DNA from: Rhodohalobacter sp. SW132
GTDB lineage: Bacteria > Bacteroidota > Rhodothermia > Balneolales > Balneolaceae
Length of the DNA: 64,000 bases
Assembly (NCBI RefSeq): GCF_003390325.1
Contig: NZ_QUOK01000001.1
Location: 1-64,000 of the forward strand
Direction: 5' to 3'
Positions 7,464-18,000 of the stretch are shown one piece after another; the stretch's first letter is position 1; the number at the start of each line of letters is the position of its first letter. Made by a program: the position numbers and the translations under genes. The notes below the pieces were generated by a model. The model was not told the DNA's origin. It searched no databases and saw nothing but the letters and a program-made list of their open reading frames with translations.

Positions 7464-10055
7464 TCACGGCGCACTCGGCCCTAAAATCACCGCATTCAGG
7501 AACAGGCGATCCGCACCCCGCCAGTAACCGCGGAAGTTGATATCTTCAGCAAAGGCAATGACGCGTCCGGAGCCGACCCGCTCCTCATATGCAAAGACAC
7601 TGCCGGGGGTTCGTTCAAGATTCTCATCCCAGGCGTGGCCTGAAAGTTTCGATTCGCCTTCTGAAACCAGAATCGGCGTATTTCGGCGGGGTGTTGGAGC
7701 GCCTTCGGGTTTTGTATAGATCCGGCTGGAATTGATCAGCGCAGGAAATCCATACGAATATCCGGATGTGAGCCAGTTTTCCTCATCCAGATCCGTCTGA
7801 AAAAATGCCCCGGGAACCGTGACTCGCTGAGCATCTTCATTTTCTTCTTTGTCGTACCAAGTGGTTAATTCGGTAAGTTCAAGTTGATTTCGCACGAAAT
7901 CCGTAGCCGATCCAATGGCCACCAGTGTTCCGCCGTCACGAACCCATCTCTGCAGGCGGCTAATTCCATCCTCACCCAGCATTTCAGCAAACTGACCCGC
8001 ACTTGAAATCTCGGGAAGTACAATCACGTTGAATCGTTCCAGTTTCGTACTGCCAAGTGAGCGGGTTTTCATCACGATATGGGGAATTTCATAGGTACGA
8101 TCGAGTGTGTGCCAGGCCCATCCAAAGGAGTAAGCGTCAATCGGGTGATCCCCAATCAGCGCAATCTTCGGTTCTGATATCCGGGTTCCCTCAACAGATC
8201 CCAATGGCGGATATCCCTCATCCGCCTGGCCACTGTCAACCGGATCCACATCCAGACCAAACCGATCTCTCAGCTCCGACACTGCACGATGTACATCATC
8301 AATATTGCCATCGGTCCGAACGATCACGGTTCCAGATGCGTACGGCTTTTGGTTCACCTGCGTGGGTTTGAAAAGTACATGGATTCGGATATCCTGCTCC
8401 CGAAGGTAGGGAATAGCGGATAGCGCCTTCGACTGGTTTCCGTCAATAAGATAAGCGTACCGGGCGCGCTGCAGAGGCGTGTCGCTTCCGGTTTGAACCG
8501 GCTCTGTCACCCGTTCGGCGGAGACGGAACTGCTGCTCGTTGTGCTGAATCCCTGCAGGTTGTAGAGCAGCGGCAGCGACCACGATGTGATGTCATAAAA
8601 ACGCGGATTCTCGCCTCGATCCACCCGCTTACGCGCCTCTTCAAGAAACTCTTCGGGCATCGGTACTTCGGGGTCCAGTATATTTCTGATGAAGCTGTGT
8701 CGCGGCTGTGAGGCTTCAATCATGTAGGTGCCTTCTGCAAACGTGTGACTTCCCAACGACTCGCCGTTTCGGTCTGTCGTGTTTCGGATGGATGACTCTC
8801 CCGTCAGCCTGTATACCTCTACACCACTTCTCATGAGCAGATTCACGGCTTCAGCCACCAGGTTGGGATCTCCTTCCGGTTTGATCAGGTACCGGACCGT
8901 GCCGCTGGTTCCGGCATCAATCGCGCTGACGTTCTGTTGGTAGTAATCCGTAATGAGTTCATGACGACGATCGCTTGAAAGCTTCACCATCGCACGGAAC
9001 GCCAGGTACTGCTGATGAGCCGCGTCCGCCAGCGTACGAACCGAACCATCTGACAATTGCAGGCCAAAACCACGGCTTGATCCCTGCTCATACAGCATTC
9101 CAACCGCTCCCTGGTGAGTCATGTAGGAGGTAAAATAGGCCGGGTAGAAAAAGTTGAAGATCTCACCTTTCGTATACTCCACGTGGTTCTCATCAAAAAT
9201 ATCGGCGTGAGCATTGCCGTAGTGTTCAAACCATCTGCTGGCGTAGTCGGGGAAAAGGGGCGAGACGGGATCAGTCGGAGGATCCACGTAAAACTCAGTG
9301 TTTGCTCCCATCTCGTGTGCGTCAACCCCGGCTTGCGGCCTCCACTCGCGGAGAATAGCCGCACGATTCCGGGTCTCGTTATGTGTATGTGCAAACCAGT
9401 CGCGGTTTAGATCAAAATAGTAGTGGCTGGTCCGATATTTTCGAGCCTCCCAGCCGTTGAAGTCGTTCGACCAGTCGTCATTATCGGCGTGAACGGTCCG
9501 TCCCAGCATTTGATGATTGGTTTGGGCAAACGCATCGCGGCCATCGGAGTTGATGTTGGGATCGAGCACCATCACCGTATTGCGAAGCTGCTCGAGAGTC
9601 TCGGGATCATCCGATGTGGTAAAATGCTCCAAAAGCTTTAACACTCCCTCTGTGCCTGAGAGTTCAAACCCGTGAATCGATCCTGCCAGGTAAAGAATCG
9701 CCGGCTGGTTTTCGATAATCTGTTCCGCTTCCGATGAAGAGACTGTTCGAGGATCATCCAGCTTTTGCCCGTTCTCTTTGATCTCATCAATCCGTGCGTG
9801 GTTATCTGGGTGGGTCAATACAGCACCCATCTGTAGTTTGTGGTTGTAGGTGGTTCCGATTTCAAAAATTGTTACCCGGTCGGAGGCTTCATCCAGGTAT
9901 TTAAGGTAATCTGCAATCTGGTGGGTTTTTGTGATGCGGTCGCCAAAGTCATGGCCCACAACATCCTGGAAACTTTTTACCTGACCAAAAAGAAGAACGG
10001 GGATCAGGGCAAATATTGATAAGAAGAGCGATAAACGGAGTAAGGGTCGTGGCAT
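7464..10055 (-). CDS. M14 family zinc carboxypeptidase with C-terminal amidotransferase-like domain
   Basis: An 863-residue secreted metallopeptidase. A signal peptide of about 24 residues ends in 'LLFGQ'. The M14 domain (about 45-370) carries the zinc ligands His128 and Glu131 in 'SIHGFELSGTEG' and His247 in 'VDAHEMG', plus 'NINSDGRDAF' and 'YYFDLNRDWF' as seen in this Bacteroidota M14 subgroup. Residues about 635-740 ('ALIGDHPIDAYSFGWAW', 'VIVLPEISSAGQF', 'RWVRDGGTLVAIG') look like a class-I glutamine-amidotransferase-type fold without a catalytic Cys, a common appendage in this subgroup. It should trim peptides in the periplasm or outside the cell. It is a single gene. Confidence 0.92.
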   Translation of the reverse strand: MPRPLLRLSLFLSIFALIPVLLFGQVKSFQDVVGHDFGDRITKTHQIADYLKYLDEASDRVTIFEIGTTYNHKLQMGAVLTHPDNHARIDEIKENGQKLDDPRTVSSSEAEQIIENQPAILYLAGSIHGFELSGTEGVLKLLEHFTTSDDPETLEQLRNTVMVLDPNINSDGRDAFAQTNHQMLGRTVHADNDDWSNDFNGWEARKYRTSHYYFDLNRDWFAHTHNETRNRAAILREWRPQAGVDAHEMGANTEFYVDPPTDPVSPLFPDYASRWFEHYGNAHADIFDENHVEYTKGEIFNFFYPAYFTSYMTHQGAVGMLYEQGSSRGFGLQLSDGSVRTLADAAHQQYLAFRAMVKLSSDRRHELITDYYQQNVSAIDAGTSGTVRYLIKPEGDPNLVAEAVNLLMRSGVEVYRLTGESSIRNTTDRNGESLGSHTFAEGTYMIEASQPRHSFIRNILDPEVPMPEEFLEEARKRVDRGENPRFYDITSWSLPLLYNLQGFSTTSSSSVSAERVTEPVQTGSDTPLQRARYAYLIDGNQSKALSAIPYLREQDIRIHVLFKPTQVNQKPYASGTVIVRTDGNIDDVHRAVSELRDRFGLDVDPVDSGQADEGYPPLGSVEGTRISEPKIALIGDHPIDAYSFGWAWHTLDRTYEIPHIVMKTRSLGSTKLERFNVIVLPEISSAGQFAEMLGEDGISRLQRWVRDGGTLVAIGSATDFVRNQLELTELTTWYDKEENEDAQRVTVPGAFFQTDLDEENWLTSGYSYGFPALINSSRIYTKPEGAPTPRRNTPILVSEGESKLSGHAWDENLERTPGSVFAYEERVGSGRVIAFAEDINFRGYWRGADRLFLNAVILGPSAP

Positions 10056-10474
10056 GCTTTTTATGGTTGATTTACAATTGGAGAGTTCCGCTTACAGAAT
10101 ATTTAATTGAAGGGTAATGTGAAAGGTGAAAATCGTGAAATAATAATCTTTTAGCGTTTTAAAAAGCAGAACCTGCAAGAGTCCGTCAGGTCCTCGCAGA
10201 GTTCTATATAAAAGGAATAACGATTTTTTCCGATGAATCTCTTCATAACTCATCCCCCGACTCCAATAATTAACATCACTAATAAAAACTTTCACCTTCA
10301 ATATTCATCACTTTTGTTTAACCTTGGGGTAGGTTCCATAAAGCCCGTACGAAAGGAATAATCATACAATGCGGGCTGTAAACTACGCTGGAAATCACAA
10401 ATCAGGTTTGGGATCACGAGCACAATCGTTTTCCAATCCTGATGTTGCTGATCCAAAATCTGCAATAATTCTTT
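10056..10474. other. Divergent promoter region with a palindromic repeat
   Basis: About 420 bp between the divergently transcribed M14 peptidase and penicillin-acylase genes. It contains an intergenic hairpin at 10169-10204: GAAC-CTGC pairs with GCAG-A-GTTC, around the core AGAGTCCGTCAGGTCCT. I see no gene in it. The promoters of both neighbours must lie here. Confidence 0.55.
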
Positions 10475-12901
10475 ATGAGAAATATATTTTCATTCCTGGT
10501 TGTCTTGCTTATAACAGCATTAACTGTCTTTCTGCTATCTATTCCCCTTGGGCCGCTGCCACCCGCCGGGGCCTTTTTCCAGCCTACACAAGGGTTTTGG
10601 GCCAACGCAGAAACGCGATCGGTAACGGGTGAACTGAATCTAAATGAAGCAGGCTTGAATGAGCCAGTAGATGTCTTTTTTGATGAACGCGGCGTCCCAC
10701 ACATTTTTGCAGAGAATGATGAGGATCTCTATTTCGCCCAGGGATATGTAACGGCGCGGGACCGTCTATTCCAGATGGAGCTGCAGATTCGTGCTGCCGG
10801 TGGTAAACTGGCGGAATGGCTCGGGCCGGATCTGATTGAGCACGATCGCCATCAGCGAAGGCTGGGCATGCTTTACGGAGCGGAACAGGCGATGGAAAAG
10901 ATTGGTGAAAATGATACCGTCCGTACTGTAATCGAAGCGTATGCTGCCGGAGTAAACGCGTATATCAATACTCTGACCTACGAATCCTACCCGCTGGAGT
11001 ATAAAATTCTGAATGTGAAACCGGCCGGGTGGGAGCCGATAAATACCGCTCTTCTGCTCAAATATATGACCCAGATGCTGGCTGGCCGTTCCGATGATTT
11101 CAGGACCAGCAACACAATGGCTTATTTCGGCGAGGAGTTTGTTGATGAATTTCTAAGTACCCGCCCATCGCTCATGGATCCAATCATTCCGCCGGAAACC
11201 GAATGGGAGTTTTCCGCCGAGTTGCCGGAACGGCTTGGCACACTCTATCAAGCCGGGTTCACAGAGCAGATTGAACCCTGGCAGCCCGATCCGCTAAACG
11301 GCAGCAACAACTGGGTGGTGGACGGCTCAAAAACGGAAGGCGGGTACCCAATCCTATCCAACGATATGCACCTGAACATGAGCCTGCCCTCCATATGGTA
11401 CGAGGTACAGCTTCGAACTCCCGATTCCAACGTGTATGGGGTTAGTCTGCAGGGCACACCCACGGTGATTGTCGGGTTTAATGAACAGATTGCCTGGGGT
11501 TCCACCAACACCGGCGCTGATGTAATGGACTGGTATGAAATCACATTCCGGGATGAAAGTAAAAACGAATATCTGCATGACGGGGAGTGGAAACAGGTCA
11601 GCCTCCGCACAGAAACAATCGCTGTAAAAGGTAGAGAAGCCGTAACCGATACGATTCGTTTCACCCATCACGGGCCGGTTTATGAAACAGAACAGGAGAC
11701 ACCGGTCAGCCAGACGATCCAGCACGATCATGCACTGCGATGGATTGCTCACGACCCGTCCAATGAACTGATCACCTTTTATATGCTCAATCGAGCCGGG
11801 GATGTTGATGATTTCCGCGAAGCATTCCGAAACTATCAGGCACCGGCACAAAACATGAATTATGCCGGTGTGGATGGCAACATCGCAATGCAGACCGGCG
11901 GGCGCTTTCCGCTGAAGTGGGAATACCAGGGAAGGACTGTTAGTGACGGATCGGACTCTCGCTACGACTGGGGCGAGTACATTCCGTTTGAACAAAATCC
12001 ATATTCGATCAATCCCGAGCGCGGATTTTTGAGTGCTGCGAATCAATTTCCAACAGCAGAAAACTACCCGCATTACCTGGGTGAGGCGTTTGCACCTTAT
12101 GAACGGGGACGACGAATCAATGACCTGCTTCGGGATATGAACTCCATTACCGTTCAGGATTTTGATGAGATGCTGATGGATGAATTTAGCTACCACGCTT
12201 ACACGCTTCTGCCCGTTTTGCTCGAACACATAAACGAATCAGCCCTGGATGACAGTCAATCAGGGCTGCTTAACCTGCTCCGTAACTGGAACTATCAAAA
12301 CACGGCGGATCAAATAGAGCCATCTGTTTTCAGGCAATGGTGGCTGGAGTTAAACCGTGCCATCTGGGACAATAAGTATGATACTGAATTCCCGATGCGA
12401 AGACCGGATCGGGATAAAACCGTGGATCTTATTACACAAGATCCGGACTCTGACTGGTTTAATAATGTAGATTCAAATGAACGGGAAACTCTGGCTGATT
12501 TAGCTCTCTCTTCATTTACAGAAGCGATCGACCATCTCTCTTCACGATATGGCGAACCCGGAGAGCCCTGGCATTGGGGATATGTAAACCGGACTCCCTT
12601 AAACCATATCGGCCAGATTCCAGGGATGGGGATCGAAAACGTATTTACCGGCGGAGGTGCTGAATCAATCAACGCCATCCGCGGCAGTCATGGTCCTTCC
12701 TGGAGAATGGTTATGGTGCTTGATCCGGCTGGGGTGCGGGGTTACGGCGTCTATCCCGGCGGACAAAGCGGCAATCCGGGTTCTAAAACCTACGATGAGT
12801 TTGTAGAAATCTGGCAGGCAGGTGGCCTTTACGAACTGCAATTTCTGAGAGAAAAACCATCAGAAAAAGAGGGATTTCCGCTGATCATTCGGTTTGAGTG
12901 A
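10475..12901 (+). CDS. Penicillin acylase family protein (Ntn hydrolase)
   Basis: An 808-residue precursor with an N-terminal membrane segment or signal (about 4-24). The alpha-chain region begins 'GVPHIFAENDEDLYFAQGY'. The autocatalytic cleavage site and nucleophile are Ser277 in 'NGSNNWVVDGSKT', the usual G-S-N-N-W signature. Later conserved segments include 'NDMHL', 'QGTPTVIVGFNEQIAWGSTN' and 'LSAANQ'. Family members hydrolyse amide bonds of acylated small molecules (beta-lactams, acyl-homoserine lactones, cyclic lipopeptides). The substrate here cannot be read from the sequence. It should work in the periplasm after maturation into two chains. It is a single gene, convergent with the lipoprotein gene at 13012. 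Confidence 0.93.
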   Translation: MRNIFSFLVVLLITALTVFLLSIPLGPLPPAGAFFQPTQGFWANAETRSVTGELNLNEAGLNEPVDVFFDERGVPHIFAENDEDLYFAQGYVTARDRLFQMELQIRAAGGKLAEWLGPDLIEHDRHQRRLGMLYGAEQAMEKIGENDTVRTVIEAYAAGVNAYINTLTYESYPLEYKILNVKPAGWEPINTALLLKYMTQMLAGRSDDFRTSNTMAYFGEEFVDEFLSTRPSLMDPIIPPETEWEFSAELPERLGTLYQAGFTEQIEPWQPDPLNGSNNWVVDGSKTEGGYPILSNDMHLNMSLPSIWYEVQLRTPDSNVYGVSLQGTPTVIVGFNEQIAWGSTNTGADVMDWYEITFRDESKNEYLHDGEWKQVSLRTETIAVKGREAVTDTIRFTHHGPVYETEQETPVSQTIQHDHALRWIAHDPSNELITFYMLNRAGDVDDFREAFRNYQAPAQNMNYAGVDGNIAMQTGGRFPLKWEYQGRTVSDGSDSRYDWGEYIPFEQNPYSINPERGFLSAANQFPTAENYPHYLGEAFAPYERGRRINDLLRDMNSITVQDFDEMLMDEFSYHAYTLLPVLLEHINESALDDSQSGLLNLLRNWNYQNTADQIEPSVFRQWWLELNRAIWDNKYDTEFPMRRPDRDKTVDLITQDPDSDWFNNVDSNERETLADLALSSFTEAIDHLSSRYGEPGEPWHWGYVNRTPLNHIGQIPGMGIENVFTGGGAESINAIRGSHGPSWRMVMVLDPAGVRGYGVYPGGQSGNPGSKTYDEFVEIWQAGGLYELQFLREKPSEKEGFPLIIRFE

Positions 12902-12930
12902 ATCAGTCCTGATTTTAAAAAATAAAAAAA

Positions 12931-12956
12931 GCCGAAGGAGATTTAACTCCTTCGGC
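12931..12956 (-). terminator. Intrinsic terminator of the 13012-14328 gene
   Basis: GCCGAAGGAG (12931-12940) and CTCCTTCGGC (12947-12956) form a perfect 10-bp stem with a 6-nt loop. The A-rich tract just before it on the plus strand becomes a long T-run after the hairpin on the minus strand, so it terminates minus-strand transcription. On the plus strand there is no T-run. Confidence 0.9.
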
Positions 12957-12966
12957 CTGAATAATC

Positions 12967-13005
12967 CACAATATAGTGTCCGGTTTACCGGCCGTCTATA
13001 TTGTG
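12967..13005 (-). other. Perfect nested hairpin in the 3' untranslated region
   Basis: CACAATATAG (12967-12976) and CTATATTGTG (12996-13005) form a perfect 10-bp outer stem enclosing CCGG-TTTA-CCGG. It lies between the stop codon of the minus-strand lipoprotein gene (13012) and its terminator, so it would be in that mRNA's 3' end. It could be a transcript-stabilising structure or a protein-binding site; nothing in the sequence decides. Confidence 0.6.
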
Positions 13006-13011
13006 CTTTGG

Positions 13012-14328
13012 TTACGAGTAAAGATTAATCAGAATAAAAATTTCAGCCATTGCTTCCAGGTCAAGCTCAACCAGATCTTCGCTCCGGCTTTCAACTTCTG
13101 ACTCCACACTGCTGGTAAATGTAGTGTAGATATCACCCAGCAGATTTGCATCAATTACGCCGGAAATTGCATTTTCAAATACAAACTTAGCTCCGCCGTT
13201 TGAATTGATTTCCGCATCAATATCAACAATCACCTGAGCTTCCACGTTGGAGTCATTCTCCATCGCTGTTCGCACTTCTTCGTGATACGCTTCAAATGCA
13301 GCTTCAATCTCTGATGAAGCTCCGCTGCTTGCTTCAATTTCAGTTTTCAGATCTGCACCCGCATCTGCGATTGCTGATACTGTAGTTTCTGACATGCCGG
13401 ATGCTTCTGCATTCGTCTGGGCAGCAAAGTCAACCGCTGTAGCAGCATAGAGAGACGCAGACGCTCGAACGGAGTTTTGAATCTCTTCAGATTGATTGGA
13501 AATGCTGTTATGGAGCGCATTTTTCTGCATGTGAATCATAGTAGCAACTTCACCGGCTTGAGCTCCCGCTTCGGTATAGGCATCAATCTTGGCGTCAATC
13601 AGTGATTTAAACGCTGCGCGAAGATCCTCGGAATCAGCGGCTGCTTCAGCATTTGTTTCATATTCAAACTGGGCTTCAGCAATCAAATCGGCAGATTGTT
13701 CAAGAATTGCTTCGCCGTCACCATCAGCAGCTTCTGCAAAAAAAAACTCGGCTCTCGCTTCTGCATAATTTGTAATTGCGGTGGCGATATCAGCCGATGC
13801 CGAACTTTCTGCGTTTATTTCAGCAGCCGTTTCCGGACGGATCACGGTTTCAATATCCGTTTTCCAGACAATGTCTGCATTCCCAACTGAAACAATTTCA
13901 GCAAATACAGCCGTTTCAGCAGTTGATTCACCGTTCAAAGGCTTCAGGCGATACGATTGATTGTTTTCGATCTCAGCCGAGATGAATCCCCTCAACTCGC
14001 CTTCGCTATGTTCTGCGATCACTACAATCTGATTTGCAGCATTTACATCCACTTGCAGGGAGAATTCACCGGATGCATTTGCTTCTGTTTCCGTTCCCGC
14101 AATCGTTTCAAACGACCCGTCAGTCGTAATTCGTGCGGCAGTTACGGTAGTGCCCTCCACGTTAGAGTTGGAGGTTTGAGCTTTCGCCTGGGATTGGTTG
14201 GTTTCTATGGATCCGTGGATCGTCGCTTCCTGGTCTTCAGATACACCAGTGCTGCTATCGGAGCAAGCAGCTAGTCCAATTATTAAAATAAAACTTAATA
14301 TTGTTCCAATTTTATACTTTAAAAACAT
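13012..14328 (-). CDS. Ala/Glu/Ser-rich helical lipoprotein of unknown function
   Basis: A 438-residue lipoprotein. A type II signal ends at lipobox 'LAAC' (Cys22) and is followed by a Ser/Thr/Asp linker. Residues about 35-150 look like a beta-sandwich ('ATIHGSIETNQ', 'GEFSLQVDVNAANQIVVIAE'), probably a carboxypeptidase-regulatory-like fold. Residues about 165-420 are almost entirely Ala, Glu, Asp, Ser and Thr with helical periodicity ('AEINAESSASADIATAI', 'AEARAEFFFAEAADGDGEA'), implying long amphipathic helices. The composition is strongly biased and acidic compared with its neighbours. No domain was recognised. The gene ends in a nested hairpin plus a strong terminator, which suggests a discrete and perhaps abundant transcript. 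Confidence 0.85.
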   Translation of the reverse strand: MFLKYKIGTILSFILIIGLAACSDSSTGVSEDQEATIHGSIETNQSQAKAQTSNSNVEGTTVTAARITTDGSFETIAGTETEANASGEFSLQVDVNAANQIVVIAEHSEGELRGFISAEIENNQSYRLKPLNGESTAETAVFAEIVSVGNADIVWKTDIETVIRPETAAEINAESSASADIATAITNYAEARAEFFFAEAADGDGEAILEQSADLIAEAQFEYETNAEAAADSEDLRAAFKSLIDAKIDAYTEAGAQAGEVATMIHMQKNALHNSISNQSEEIQNSVRASASLYAATAVDFAAQTNAEASGMSETTVSAIADAGADLKTEIEASSGASSEIEAAFEAYHEEVRTAMENDSNVEAQVIVDIDAEINSNGGAKFVFENAISGVIDANLLGDIYTTFTSSVESEVESRSEDLVELDLEAMAEIFILINLYS

Positions 14329-15059
14329 ATAGATGAATCTTTTAGTTTTAGGTTCAATCCCTTCTATAGAAGTTTTGAGATGATGTTCCGATTTCTAATA
14401 TAAACATGTTTAAGTCATTGAAATTAAATAGTTTATAGCTATTTATAATTAAAAATACTACGAATGGTATAACGAAATTTATTGCAATTAAAATGAATAT
14501 TTGAGATTGTGAATGGCAATGGCGGAAACAGTCCATTAAGGGCGATAATTAAGTTGGTTCGGCAATAATTATGTCATGCCACGCCCCGGCGTGGCATCTC
14601 CTGCCCACTTCCCGAGGCTTAGGGATGCGAGATGACGCCATTGATTAGACTGTTTTTGTGATATCCGTCAAATTTTAGAATCGAACTCATGCCAAAAGTA
14701 AATTTCCGGCAGGTATACAGCACTTGAGTAATCAATGAATCATATATAAACTACCGGCACTCGTTTTTTTGAAATTCACTTATCTGTTGCCAATCCGGTA
14801 TAACAACTGTGGCATATTCTATATAATGTTGTGAATATATATCGCAGGTAAGAGTATTTGAATCAACAGTTTAATTGGGTTTAGACTGAATAGGATGCAA
14901 TATTTTATCTGATATTCTCCCTTTTCAACTCTATATTGGCTCGCTGAATTGAATCGTGGCAGAAAAAATCTATATCCGGACAGTTATATAGATTGCATTC
15001 GATTTCGTATATTAGGGACTTATTTATTCTTTCATTTTTCAAGAACGTATTCGTTCTAT
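14329..15059. other. Long intergenic region with an old MITE-like copy
   Basis: About 730 bp upstream of ileS. It holds no convincing gene. The minus-strand frame at 14354-14536 and the frame running into ileS from 14949 look non-coding. Its main content is the degenerate repeat element at about 14500-14692, plus AT-rich sequence before ileS that presumably carries the operon promoter. Confidence 0.55.
14500..14692 (+). repeat. MITE-like element, degenerate copy
   Basis: It aligns along its length with the reverse complement of 63581-63790. Shared blocks are AATGGCAA, GGGCG, AATTATGTCATGCC, GGCATCTCCTGCC, TCCCGA, GGATGCGAGATGACGCC and, at the right end, AGAATCGAACTCA. The right terminal repeat is nearly intact (14677-14689); the left one is eroded (TTGAGATTG). 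The palindrome GCCACGCCCCGGCGTGGC sits inside. No coding capacity is seen. Confidence 0.65.
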
Positions 15060-18000
15060 ATGAGCAAAAAATTTGACGAAGTAAAGCAACTGGCTTATCC
15101 AAAGGCTGAAGTTGAAATTTTGAACTGGTGGAAGGAGAACAAGATTTTTGCAAAAAGCCTTAAATCACGGGCTGACGGCATTCCATTCACCTTTTTTGAA
15201 GGACCACCTACAGCGAATGGGAAACCGGGCATTCATCATGTAATGGCCCGGACTGTAAAAGATCTGTTCTGCAGATATAAAACGCTGAAAGGTTTCAGGG
15301 TTGATCGCAAAGCAGGGTGGGATACCCACGGCCTGCCGGTAGAGATCGAAGTGGAAAAAGAGCTCGGGTTAGACGGCCGTGCACAGGTTCAGGATTATGG
15401 TGTGGCAGAATACAATGCCAAATGCCGTGAGAGTGTGCTTAAATACAAACATCTATGGGATGATCTGACCAACCGAATGGGGTACTGGGTGGATCTTGAC
15501 AACCCGTATGTTACCTTTGAAAACGATTATATCGAATCGGTTTGGTGGGCATTTAAGCAACTGTACGAAAAAGATCTTGTCTACAAAGGATATAAAATTC
15601 AATGGTACTCTCCAGGCAGCGGAACCGTTCTTTCTTCACACGAAGTAAGCCTTGGATATAAGGAGACGCAGGATCCCTCGATCTATGTGAAATTCCCGCT
15701 GGATGCCGATCCCAATGTTTACTTCCTTGCCTGGACCACTACACCGTGGACTATCATTTCCAATATGGCTCTGGCTGTAAATCCTAAACTCGACTACGTT
15801 AAAATAAGGGTTGAGCAGGATGGAAAAGAGGAATTTTTGATTCTTGCCGAGGGTTGTCTTGAGGATGCGATCGATGGTGATTATGAAATTGTAGATCGCT
15901 ATAAAGGCAGTGACCTTACCGGCTGGATTTATAAACCGGTCTTCGATTACGCCCTGAAAGAGTTTAAGAAAGAGGATGCCTGGCGGGTTGTTGAGGCGGA
16001 TTATGTAACCATTGATGATGGTACAGGGGTTGTGCATACTGCTCCCGCATTTGGTGCTGATGACTTTGCAACAGCTCAGAAGACCGATATCCCGATGTTC
16101 AACCCGGTAAACGCAGAAGGTCGTTTTGAAGATGTGATTGAAGAGTTTGCCGGTCAGTGGTTTAAAGATGCTGATAAAGAAATTAGCCGCGCAATCAAAG
16201 AAAAAGGGCTGATGTACAAGCATGAGACCTATCTTCACAACTACCCGTTCGACTGGCGCAAAGGCACACCGCTGATGTCGTACCCGGTGGAGTCTTGGTT
16301 TATCAAAACCACCGATGTGAAGCAAAAGATGGTGGATTACAACAAGAAAATTAACTGGAAGCCGGAAAGTACCGGTACCGGACGATTCGGCACCTGGCTT
16401 GAGAATAACGTAGACTGGGCCGTATCACGCCAGCGCTATTGGGGAACGCCGCTCCCGATCTGGATGAGCAGTAAAGATCCCGAATACATTGAGTGTGTGG
16501 GCAGCGTGGAAGAGCTTAAGAAAAAAGCTGGACTTTCTGATAGTGAAGAGATTGATCTCCATCGTCCGTATATCGACGAGCTGACCTGGGATGCCCCCGA
16601 TGGCGGCACAATGGTACGTGTGCCGGATCTGATGGATGTTTGGTTTGATTCCGGGGCAATGCCGTGGGCGCAATGGCACTATCCGTTTGAGAATAAAGAT
16701 AAGTTTAAAGATAACTTCCCGGCAGATTTTATCGCCGAAGGTGTGGATCAGACACGCGGGTGGTTCTACACCCTGCACGCCCTGGGCACCATGTTGTTTG
16801 ATAAGCCGGCGTACAATAATGTAGTCTCAAACGGGCTTGTGCTCGATGAGAATGGCGAAAAAATGAGTAAATCGAAAGGCAATACGGTTGACCCTTTTGA
16901 AATGCTGCAGAACTATGGGGCTGACACGGTTCGCTGGTATATGATGAGTAACTCATCACCCTGGGAAAATCTTAAATTTGGAGAAACCGGCCTGCAGGAA
17001 ACGCAGCGTAAGTTTTTCAATACCATTGTGAATACATATTCCTTTTTTGCAATGTATGCCAATATCGATGGGTTTACCTATTCCGGCTCACCGCTGCCTA
17101 AATCGGAGCGCACCGAGATGGATCGCTGGATCACTTCCCGGCTCAACACGACCATCAAACAGGTGGATGAACATCTGGATGAATATGAACCAACACGTGC
17201 TGCCCGGGAAATCGAGCAGTTTGTGGAAGAGCTGAGCAATTGGTATGTACGACGCAGCCGCCGCCGTTTTTGGAAAGAAGGCAAAAGCATCAACAAAACG
17301 GCCGCCTACCAGACGCTTTATGAATGTCTGACAAGCCTGGCCAAAATAATGAGTCCGATTGCACCGTTTACGGGCGAATGGTTGTTTCAGAAGCTGAATG
17401 ATGTAACCGGCAAAGATGAAAAATCGGTACACCTTTCCTTCTACCCAACGGTAGAAGAAACAGCGATTGATAAGCAGTTGGAGCGCCGTATGGAGGTTGC
17501 ACGGACAGTTACATCTGTAGTATTACGGTTAAGGAATCAGATCGATATCAACGTGCGTCAGCCGCTCTCAAAAATCATTTTGCCGATGGATGAGGAGAAC
17601 CGCGCAATGGTTGAAGCGGTAAAAGATATAATTTTAGACGAAGTAAACGTTAAGGACATCCGGTTTGTCGACGATGATTCAGGAATAGTGGATAAAACTG
17701 CGAAACCAAACTTCCCAAAACTGGGTAAACGTCTTGGTAAACGAATGAAAAGCGTTGCTGCTAAAATCGGCAGCCTGACGAACGAGCAGATCGGAATATT
17801 TGAAAAAGCTGGTTCAATTACATTATCTCTGGATGACGAATCTGAAGTGTTGATCAGCAGTGATGAACTGGAGATTCAGCGCACCGGCCTCGAAGGCTGG
17901 TCTGTGGAAACTCAGGACGGCATCACCGTTGCACTGGATACCGAAATCTCCGAAGCGTTGCTGAAGGAAGGCATGACTCGGGAATTCATGAACCGGATAC

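Noticed and set aside
11354-12229. Long antisense open frame (291 codons) inside the penicillin-acylase gene
   Set aside because: Its translation has no domain-like pattern, and the sense strand has full family motifs; it is a by-product of codon usage.
13012-14328. Possibility that the biased lipoprotein is the missing curlin
   Set aside because: It has no Q/N-containing curlin repeats, it carries a lipobox, and it lies 23 kb from csgEFG.
15636-16325. Antisense open frame (229 codons) inside ileS
   Set aside because: The sense strand encodes conserved IleRS sequence; the antisense product is rich in Cys, Ile and Phe without a recognisable fold.
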